DNA of 64,000 bases from an uncultured bacterium (GTDB lineage: Bacteria > Bacillota_I > Bacilli_A > RFN20 > CAG-826), in contig CASGAD010000031.1 in the NCBI GenBank assembly GCA_949299335.1, positions 1-64,000 on the forward strand, written 5' to 3'. A program made the translations under genes and the position numbers. The notes under the pieces were generated by a model. It saw only the letters and a program-made list of their open reading frames with translations. It ran no database searches and had not been told where the DNA came from. Each line of letters begins with the position of its first letter. Positions within the stretch are counted from its first letter, which is position 1. Below, one piece after another: positions 57,971 through 64,000 of the stretch.

Positions 57971-59566
57971 TCACAATAAAGGAACAATAATTCTTAAAAA
58001 TGCCCATAATAACTTAGTTCTAAATGGCTTATTTAGATAATCAGTTGCAAGTTGCCTCTTACCTTTTCTTGTCATTTCTTCTAAGTCATCTCGCATATTT
58101 TGAATAACAGGAGAATCTGCAATAAAAACACAATTTTCAAAGTGCAAATAAAAGCTTCTAAAATCAAAGTTGCATGTTCCTGTTAAGGCAATCTCATCAT
58201 CACATACCATCATTTTAGTATGGTTAAATCCTGGTGTATATTCATATATTTTTACACCACTAGCTAAAAGTTTTGCATAATAACTGCGTGTGGCACAATA
58301 GACCATTTTTTTATCTGGGATACCAGGAGTAACAATTCGAACATCAACTCCACTTTTTGCAGCATTTTGCAAAGCTGTAATCAATTCACTGTCTGGAATC
58401 AAATATGGAGTTGATAAATAGCAATATTTTCTTGACCTACTAATCATTGCTAGATAAACATCTCTACACGTATTTTCTCCATCAAACGGCACTTCACCAA
58501 ATGCTTGATAGTATCCTGCTAATGGGGTAAATTTTTCTGTTAAATCCTTATTATATTCATAATGAAATTGTTTAGGATCTTCATCTTTATTTTCAAATCT
58601 GCTATTTAAAGCCCAAGAGCTTAGGAATACATTTGTAAGGCCATTAACAGCCTCACCTTTAAACATAATTATATTATCTTTCCACTGACCAAATCTTTCT
58701 ACTTTATTAATATATTCATCAGCAAGGTTACATCCCCCCGTAAAACCAACGCAGCCATCAATTACCAAAATCTTTCTATGATCACGCATGTTTTGTCTAA
58801 TATCAACTATTGGCCTTACTCGATTGAAAACTAAACATTTAATACCATCGGCTCTAACCGTTTTATAAAAATATTTATCAATTTTAGCGACGCTACCAAA
58901 ATCATCATAAATAAAACGTACTTCAACGCCCTCTTTTACTTTTTGCTTTAAGATTTCATAGATAGTGTCAAAAAATTCACCGCTCTCAATAATGAAATAT
59001 TCAATAAAAATGAATTTCTTTGCTTTTTTAAGTTCAGACACCATTTTTGGAAATCCTAACTCACCTAATTTAAAGTATTCACAATAAGTATTTTGATACA
59101 CTCCACTAAGCGCACTTCGATAAATATAACGTGAAATTGAATATGCGTTTTTATCTTCCTCTTTTAATTGATTTAATACTTTAGATGTATCATCAACACT
59201 TTGTCTTAATTGAAGATTTATTTTGCTTAGTCTTCTTCTTTTTAATCTTTGGGTAGTTACTTTTTGAGCAAAAAGTAAATACAAAAAAGCACCTGCATAA
59301 GGCAAGCACAAAAGAACTGTCAACCAACTAACTTTAAAATCGACTTGGACATCACTATTAGCTATAAATATTCCACAACACAAATCTAAAGCCAAAAGTA
59401 TACCTAAAGAAATGTAAATTGAAATAGTGAACGCACTACCAACTGCAACCAAAGTTAAAGGCACTACTATTATTAAGGTTCCAAGAAAAAAAGCTAAAAC
59501 AGATATTAAAAGTCTAACAGGTGAATTTTTCTTTACTTTTCTTAAAACCTTTTCTTTTTTCTTCAT
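57971..59566 (-). CDS. cls: cardiolipin synthase (PLD family)
   Basis: Membrane phospholipase-D-type enzyme joining two phosphatidylglycerols to cardiolipin; 531 residues. Hydrophobic segments near 15-40, 42-60 and 70-100 precede the catalytic part. The two HKD motifs are DHRKILVIDG with the following GFTGGCNLAD and NHTKMMVCDDE with TGTCNFDFRS. TATAAT ends exactly six bases before the ATG. It is the first gene of cls-ABC ATPase-permease. Confidence 0.94.
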   Translation of the reverse strand: MKKKEKVLRKVKKNSPVRLLISVLAFFLGTLIIVVPLTLVAVGSAFTISIYISLGILLALDLCCGIFIANSDVQVDFKVSWLTVLLCLPYAGAFLYLLFAQKVTTQRLKRRRLSKINLQLRQSVDDTSKVLNQLKEEDKNAYSISRYIYRSALSGVYQNTYCEYFKLGELGFPKMVSELKKAKKFIFIEYFIIESGEFFDTIYEILKQKVKEGVEVRFIYDDFGSVAKIDKYFYKTVRADGIKCLVFNRVRPIVDIRQNMRDHRKILVIDGCVGFTGGCNLADEYINKVERFGQWKDNIIMFKGEAVNGLTNVFLSSWALNSRFENKDEDPKQFHYEYNKDLTEKFTPLAGYYQAFGEVPFDGENTCRDVYLAMISRSRKYCYLSTPYLIPDSELITALQNAAKSGVDVRIVTPGIPDKKMVYCATRSYYAKLLASGVKIYEYTPGFNHTKMMVCDDEIALTGTCNFDFRSFYLHFENCVFIADSPVIQNMRDDLEEMTRKGKRQLATDYLNKPFRTKLLWAFLRIIVPLL

Positions 59567-59572
59567 GAAATA

Positions 59573-59578
59573 ATTATA
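59573..59578 (-). promoter_or_regulatory. -10 hexamer of a predicted leaderless promoter (cls)
   Basis: TATAAT, six bases, ATG. A TTAACA lies 19 bases upstream of the hexamer. Confidence 0.5.
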
Positions 59579-59637
59579 ACAATAGTTTTTTTTAAAATGT
59601 TAAAAAATAACCTTTTTTAACTAAAAAAGAACTAAAA

Positions 59638-60282
59638 CTATAAATTTTTAAGGTAATCGTAAAACTCATCAAAACTATCTATAACTTTAGCATTAGTAGT
59701 TTGAAGGAGAGCTTTTGAATTGTGCCCTTTCGAAAATAATATTGGCTTAAGTTCTAATTCATTAGCCACTTCATAATCATGTAATGTATCTCCAATCATT
59801 ATAGATTCATCGACATTAATATTATGGTTTTTGATAAATAACTTTCCGTATTCAATTTTTCCAAGAGCAGCGATATTATTACTAGCACTAAAGCCATCAA
59901 AATATTCAAGTATTCCTAATTGCTTTAATTGATTAATAAGAATGCTTTCTTCAGAAGCGGTTAAAATGTATAAATTATAGCCATCTTTTTTTAACTTTTT
60001 AAGAAGTTCTTCGATTCCTTCATGTAAACAAGTTTCTTGCTTTTCACGAGACAAATATTTACTAAAAAACTTCTCTGAAATACGATGATAATTTTCTCCG
60101 GAGATGTCAAATCCGACCAATTTATAATAATTTTTTACAGGAAAACAAAAATTATTAAGGTAAAAATCTTTAGTAACGGGCGCGAGGCCTTCTTCTTTTA
60201 TCATCTCATCTTCAATATCAAAACAAAGATCAGTATCATCTAAAATGGTCCCGTTGAAATCAAAAAATATATTTTTAATCAT
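59638..60282 (-). CDS. HAD phosphatase, DFNGT variant
   Basis: Phosphoglycolate-phosphatase-like HAD protein, 214 residues. Motif I is FFDFNGTILDDTD: nucleophile Asp8 is kept, but the usual second Asp, the acid/base residue, is Asn10. Motif II falls in ILTASEES, the Lys region in KIEYGKL and motif IV is MIGDTLHDYEVAN. DFNGT variants exist in the superfamily and some may be active with another proton donor. The start ATG shares its first base with the pepP stop (TAATG). Confidence 0.82.
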   Translation of the reverse strand: MIKNIFFDFNGTILDDTDLCFDIEDEMIKEEGLAPVTKDFYLNNFCFPVKNYYKLVGFDISGENYHRISEKFFSKYLSREKQETCLHEGIEELLKKLKKDGYNLYILTASEESILINQLKQLGILEYFDGFSASNNIAALGKIEYGKLFIKNHNINVDESIMIGDTLHDYEVANELELKPILFSKGHNSKALLQTTNAKVIDSFDEFYDYLKNL

Positions 60283-61544
60283 TAGCGTGAACCCATCGCT
60301 TTCTCAATATCATCAATCTCTTTAATAATTGAACCACTTAAACAATAACTTCCATCTTCCGTAACTAATATATCATCTTCGATTCTTACACCGATTCCTA
60401 ATTCCTTAAAATATAATCCAGGTTCGTCTGTAATAATATTGCCAGGAACTAATGGAAGGTCTCTATTAGCAGGATCGTGTGTATCCAACCCTAGATGGTG
60501 TCCAATTGAATGGAAATAATACTTACGAATTTCAGACTCATTACTCATTAATCCTTCTTCGACGCAGCGTCTAGCCATAAAGTTTGTAGCTATATCGTTT
60601 AATTCTTTTATTGTGATTCCAGGCTTAATAGAATCAATTATTAATTTGTTACATGCTAAAACAATGCCGTAAATTTTCTTTTGTAAATCAGTAAATCTTC
60701 CATTTGCAGGATATGTTCTAGAAATATCGGCGCAATATAAATTGTTTTGACTACCTAAATCAAATAAAACAAGGTCTCCGTCCTTAATCTTTGCTACAGG
60801 AGTTGGATAATGCAAGCATGTTGCATTAACACCACTGGCACAAATTGTTGAGAAACTTAATTCACTATTATCGTAGTCTTGAATCGTGTAATAAAATAAA
60901 CTTGATAATTGATATTCATAAAGACCAGGTCTAATTTTCTTAAGAATATTTTTTAAGCCAATGTTAGTTTTATTAATCGCTTCTTTTAATTCGGCTATTT
61001 CATCTTTACTTTTAACCATTCTTAGACTAATGATTCTATTGTAAATATCCTTAGCTTCAAGCCGAGGATAATTCATTAATAAAACATCTTTAGCTTCCTC
61101 GATGGTCTTAAATCCATCAATTAGATTCTCAGGTTCTAAATCAAAGTATATGGTTGAAATCTTTGCAAAAGCGCTATCTTTTTTGCAAATTAATAAGTCT
61201 AATTCGCTTTCAAAAACATTTAAATACATTACATTATCGATACCACTTAAATCACGAGCTTCATTTGGTCTTAATCTTTTCCCGGTCCATTTTTCTTTAA
61301 CTTCATCGTATTCGCTAATGAATAAATATTCTTTAATTATGCCATCTTGTTTTGCGACTAATAAAATTGAACCTTCTTGTTTAATATTCGTTAGATAATA
61401 AAAATTTCTATTTACAACAAATGGATATGTTTCATCAGCACTTCTTTTTTTACTTACTCCAGCATAAAGAATTAGGATTGAATTATCCTCAAGTGACTCA
61501 TATAATTTCTCTCTTCGAGAAGCAATTTCCTTAACTTCAATCAT
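60282..61544 (-). CDS. pepP: aminopeptidase P / Xaa-Pro aminopeptidase (M24)
   Basis: Dinuclear-metal peptidase releasing N-terminal residues before proline; 420 residues. Metal ligands are the Asp in LFDLGSQ, the Asp in CADISRTYP, His in GHHLGLDTHD, and Glu in ITDEPGLY and RIEDDILV. The N-terminal domain with YPFVVNRNFYYLT fits aminopeptidase P rather than methionine aminopeptidase. GGAG precedes the ATG, one base after the mrp stop region. Confidence 0.94.
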   Translation of the reverse strand: MIEVKEIASRREKLYESLEDNSILILYAGVSKKRSADETYPFVVNRNFYYLTNIKQEGSILLVAKQDGIIKEYLFISEYDEVKEKWTGKRLRPNEARDLSGIDNVMYLNVFESELDLLICKKDSAFAKISTIYFDLEPENLIDGFKTIEEAKDVLLMNYPRLEAKDIYNRIISLRMVKSKDEIAELKEAINKTNIGLKNILKKIRPGLYEYQLSSLFYYTIQDYDNSELSFSTICASGVNATCLHYPTPVAKIKDGDLVLFDLGSQNNLYCADISRTYPANGRFTDLQKKIYGIVLACNKLIIDSIKPGITIKELNDIATNFMARRCVEEGLMSNESEIRKYYFHSIGHHLGLDTHDPANRDLPLVPGNIITDEPGLYFKELGIGVRIEDDILVTEDGSYCLSGSIIKEIDDIEKAMGSR

Positions 61545-61545
61545 A

Positions 61546-62370
61546 TTATTTCTCCAATACTTTTACCACACTATCGATTTCTGGCATTAAATCTACAATA
61601 CTTTCTGTATCTCCTTCATCAATGAGTGCTGCAACACTTTGACGAATTGGTAATCTTGTTAACGCTTTTAATCCTGTTTCAGCAGCAAACTCATCTAATC
61701 TTGATTTGCCATAAATATCGATATGTTCACCACATTTTGGACATTCAACGTAACTCATATTTTCAACTACGCCCAAAATAGGTATATTCATCATTTTAGC
61801 CATGTTAATTGCTTTTTTAACGATTAAAGAAACTAGATCTTGTGGGGATGTAACAACAATAATTCCATCTAATGGAATAGATTGGAAGGTAGTCAAAGTT
61901 ACATCGCTTGTTCCAGGTGGCATATCAATTAATAAATACTCTAATTCGCCCCAAGCAACCTCTGTATAGAACTGTTTTAATAATGAGGATACTAGTCCAC
62001 CACGCCAAATAATAGGGTCTTCTTCATGCTCTAATAAAAGATTTGAAGAAATAATTTTTATACCACTTAATGTTTCGGCAGGAATAATGTGTTGAAAATC
62101 ATTTCCATATGCACTTTGATGAATATTAAAGGAATTTGGAATTGATGGACCAACAATGTCACCATCCAAAATTCCAACTTTATGTCCGTTTTTATTTAGT
62201 TTAGCAGCTAACAAAGAGGTAACAAATGATTTACCAACACCTCCCTTACCACTAACAACAGCTATCGTTTTCTTTATTTTTGTCTCATTATTAGGCTTAA
62301 CCTTCTCTATTCTATCGTGGCAGCCTTCTACTCCACATGTTTCACAGTTATGTGTACAACCTTCACTCAT
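61546..62370 (-). CDS. Mrp/ApbC-family P-loop Fe-S carrier
   Basis: 274-residue MinD-like ATPase. The deviant Walker A is GKGGVGKS, DMPPGTSD is switch II, and YVECPKCGEHI carries the conserved CxxC that binds a bridging cluster in dimers. The N-terminus adds a Cys-rich stretch (CTHNCETCGVEGC), a further potential metal site. Mrp proteins transfer Fe-S clusters to apo-enzymes. AAGGA precedes the ATG. It lies two bases after the yigZ-like gene. Confidence 0.92.
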   Translation of the reverse strand: MSEGCTHNCETCGVEGCHDRIEKVKPNNETKIKKTIAVVSGKGGVGKSFVTSLLAAKLNKNGHKVGILDGDIVGPSIPNSFNIHQSAYGNDFQHIIPAETLSGIKIISSNLLLEHEEDPIIWRGGLVSSLLKQFYTEVAWGELEYLLIDMPPGTSDVTLTTFQSIPLDGIIVVTSPQDLVSLIVKKAINMAKMMNIPILGVVENMSYVECPKCGEHIDIYGKSRLDEFAAETGLKALTRLPIRQSVAALIDEGDTESIVDLMPEIDSVVKVLEK

Positions 62371-62372
62371 TT

Positions 62373-62981
62373 TTATATATCCTTTCCGTATAAATACTCT
62401 ATTTTCCCAATTACATCGATTTTTCCATAGAACATAGAATTCAAATCATCTTTAAATTCTAGAGGTGTTAAAAAATCTAATGATATTCTATCATTAAATG
62501 ACTGTTTCATAATAATAAAACACTGCTTATTTAGGAAACTAAGAAATTTTTGATATGTGTCAATATCAATTTGTACTCTCCATTTATACATTTTATGTAA
62601 CTCTTGTTTCTTAGCTAAATTAATCACCTCTTTAGCACTAGCTAAATATGTTCTTAAAAGGCGACCACTTCCTAGCAAAGTTCCACCAAAATATCTAACT
62701 ACAATAAGCAATGTAAACTTTAACTTATTAACTTCTAATTGACTTAAAATTGGTTTACCAGCTGTTCCTTGAGGCTCACCATCATCACTATATTTTTCCG
62801 CTTTGTCTAAAATGTATGCATAACAATAATGTCTAGCTTTTGGATACTCTTTTTTTACTTCTTCTAATACTTTTGAGATATCATCTTCTGTTTTTACAGG
62901 GCAAATAATAGAGATAAATTTTGATTTATCCACTTCTATTTCATTAATCTTTCTTTCTTTAATCGTTAAAATTGTTTCCAT
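62373..62981 (-). CDS. YigZ/IMPACT-family protein
   Basis: 202-residue protein of the UPF0029/IMPACT family. The characteristic ARHYCYAYILD, SDDGEPQGTAGKPIL and RYFGGTLLGSGRLLR are all present, and a C-terminal RRM-like/EF-G-like domain follows. E. coli YigZ and eukaryotic IMPACT are linked to translation regulation; the role here is unknown. TATAAT is 11 bases before the ATG and overlaps the -10 of the divergent CPBP gene. It heads the yigZ-mrp-pepP-HAD operon. Confidence 0.92.
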   Translation of the reverse strand: METILTIKERKINEIEVDKSKFISIICPVKTEDDISKVLEEVKKEYPKARHYCYAYILDKAEKYSDDGEPQGTAGKPILSQLEVNKLKFTLLIVVRYFGGTLLGSGRLLRTYLASAKEVINLAKKQELHKMYKWRVQIDIDTYQKFLSFLNKQCFIIMKQSFNDRISLDFLTPLEFKDDLNSMFYGKIDVIGKIEYLYGKDI

Positions 62982-62992
62982 TTTGCTATTTT

Positions 62993-63002
62993 ATTATATA
63001 AT
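62993..63002. promoter_or_regulatory. overlapping divergent -10 hexamers
   Basis: ATTATATAAT contains TATAAT on both strands, sharing two bases. The minus hexamer (62998-62993) serves the yigZ-like gene and the plus one (62997-63002) the CPBP gene, nine bases before its ATG. The two promoters can hardly be used at once. Confidence 0.55.
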
Positions 63003-63011
63003 AATAAAATC

Positions 63012-63905
63012 ATGAAAGAAAAAATTAAGTGCAAGAAATGTGGTCTTTTGATTGATGATGATTTAGAAACCTGCCCTTATTGTGGATATTCACAAAAAGA
63101 TGACACAGAAACTCATCCAATTGAAAATAAAAATGAAGAAATTAAAGAGGCACCAAATACAAAAAGCCATTCTTTTTTTAGTTTTCCTTCAAGAACTTTG
63201 GATATAAGCATAACTAAATCAATTGTTTTATTTTTATTTGGTTTAATAGGATTAAAATTTATAGGGTTACTATTTGAATTAATTAGTATAACTACTGGCA
63301 ATCTTTATTTTATTAATAACCTTGAAGCGAGTGCTGCAATTAACTTTTCATGTTACGCAATCCTTTTTGGTGCTTTTCTCATTATATTAAATTTTGATTT
63401 AGACAAATTTTTTAAATCATTTAAAAGTAAAACTCTAGCACTTGATGGCATAGGCTTTGGATTCTTCTTAATGATAGTCTCAAGTGCTGTAACCTTATTA
63501 TTTAAATTTTTCGATACCTCAACCGGATCAAACGCAAACGAGCAAGGTGTTGATGCAATTACTGATATTTATCCTGTTCTTTCATTGCTTATTTTTGGAA
63601 TAATAGGTCCAATTTGCGAAGAATTGACTTATAGAGCTGGATTATTCACTGCTATAAAAAAGTACAATAGAACAGCTGCCTATATTGTGACTGCTATAAT
63701 ATTTGGCTTAATTCACTTCGACTTTGGAAGTATTGGTGGCGAAAGTTTTGTAAGTGAGCTTATTAATATTCCAAGTTATATAGTTAGTGGCTTGCTCCTC
63801 TGTTATTTTTATGACTATAAAGGGATTGGAGTAAGCACAGTTGCTCATGTCACCAATAATTTTATTGCTATATTAGTTCAAATTTTGAGTTCTGCTTTAT
63901 TATGA
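63012..63905 (+). CDS. CPBP intramembrane metalloprotease with zinc-ribbon N-terminus
   Basis: 297-residue membrane protein. Residues 5-25 form a zinc ribbon (CKKCGLLI...CPYCGY). A polar linker and about seven hydrophobic segments follow. The CPBP (Rce1-like) catalytic motifs are EELTYR at about 203-208, GLIHFDF near 234-240 and HVTNN near the end. Such proteins process prenylated or peptide substrates, or give bacteriocin self-immunity; here no bacteriocin gene is seen. It overlaps the next gene by four bases. Confidence 0.88.
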   Translation: MKEKIKCKKCGLLIDDDLETCPYCGYSQKDDTETHPIENKNEEIKEAPNTKSHSFFSFPSRTLDISITKSIVLFLFGLIGLKFIGLLFELISITTGNLYFINNLEASAAINFSCYAILFGAFLIILNFDLDKFFKSFKSKTLALDGIGFGFFLMIVSSAVTLLFKFFDTSTGSNANEQGVDAITDIYPVLSLLIFGIIGPICEELTYRAGLFTAIKKYNRTAAYIVTAIIFGLIHFDFGSIGGESFVSELINIPSYIVSGLLLCYFYDYKGIGVSTVAHVTNNFIAILVQILSSALL

Positions 63906-64000
63906 AAAGAATATTAACTCACTTTGATTTGAAATTAATTGCAGTAATTTCAATGACATTAGACCATATAGGAAGAATGATTCTTTTGTTTTTTCCTACA
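63902..64000 (+). CDS. TraX-family membrane protein, N-terminal part (runs off the window)
   Basis: Starts at ATG 63902, overlapping the CPBP stop (ATGA), and is open to the window end. The 33 visible residues include LIAVISMTLDHIGRMILLFF, matching the TraX/acyltransferase-like N-terminal helix with its conserved DHIG. TraX of F plasmid acetylates pilin; chromosomal relatives have unknown roles. Only a partial call is possible. Confidence 0.6.
   Translation, partial: MKRILTHFDLKLIAVISMTLDHIGRMILLFFPT

Noticed and set aside
1-64000. CRISPR array, prophage, insertion sequence or toxin-antitoxin island
   Set aside because: No regularly spaced repeats, transposase or integrase motifs, or phage structural genes were seen; nearly all genes are core functions.

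Overview
The window is a low-GC (AT-rich, roughly 30% GC by eye), tightly packed, almost wholly chromosomal core-gene segment of a small-genome Bacilli/Mollicutes-like bacterium. The gene order rpmG-secE-nusG / rplK-rplA-rplJ-rplL-rsmC-rpoB-rpoC / rpsL-rpsG-fusA-tuf, a delta subunit of RNA polymerase, and the pair lgt-ppaX are Firmicutes signatures. Asn at the rifampicin-site position of RpoB and a shortened proline loop in L11 recall Mollicutes. TGA is nevertheless a stop (for example the S1-domain gene at 34410 and the phosphoesterase at 4463), so the genetic code is standard. An uncultured gut-type Mollicutes relative (RF39/Acholeplasma-like) is my inference, not a database result.

Layout. 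1-8.3 kb: end of an unseen region, a CtpE-like P-type ATPase, an Orn/Lys/Arg decarboxylase, a YfcE-like phosphoesterase with a small membrane protein, a BaiN/HI0933 flavoprotein, a ZIP metal transporter and an MTA/SAH-type nucleosidase. 8.3-28.5 kb (minus strand): the translation/transcription super-operon from cysS-rlmB-sigma-like-rpmG-secE-nusG through ribosomal proteins and rpoBC to rpsL-rpsG-fusA-tuf, interrupted by a serine dehydratase gene with its own promoter. 28.6-36.1 kb: trpS and a Cof phosphatase; an M3 oligopeptidase with a LemA-like protein; a HAD phosphatase-ispD-S1 protein-pgi operon. 36.2-36.6 kb: five tRNA genes (Val, Tyr, Gln, Lys, Leu). 36.7-42.3 kb: NifU-like scaffold, CysQ-like phosphatase, class II aldolase, rpoE, and ychF-ispF-gltX. 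42.3-47.1 kb: two tandem fused ATPase-permease ABC exporters. 47.2-54.4 kb: a ppaX-like gene broken by one in-frame TAA, an unusually long lgt, uvrA, and typA. 54.5-64 kb: an FtsX-type ABC exporter, cardiolipin synthase, a HAD phosphatase, aminopeptidase P, Mrp, a YigZ/IMPACT protein, a CPBP protease with an N-terminal zinc ribbon, and the start of a TraX-like gene.

Together the genes supply translation, transcription, glycolysis (pgi, fba), MEP isoprenoid synthesis (ispD, ispF), lipoprotein modification, cardiolipin synthesis, Fe-S handling (Mrp, NifU-like) and peptide turnover. No phage, insertion sequence, CRISPR array or obvious defence island is visible, and no gene-free stretch exceeds 300 bases.

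The most unusual general signal is regulatory. Several first genes of transcription units have a TATAAT-like -10 hexamer ending 6-7 bases before the ATG, which predicts leaderless mRNAs, while downstream genes mostly carry normal Shine-Dalgarno sequences. Other points worth checking are the LSGRE signature in one ABC ATPase, the stop-interrupted ppaX, the long inverted repeat around the rpsL promoter, and a hairpin that encloses the GTG start of the first fused ABC gene.
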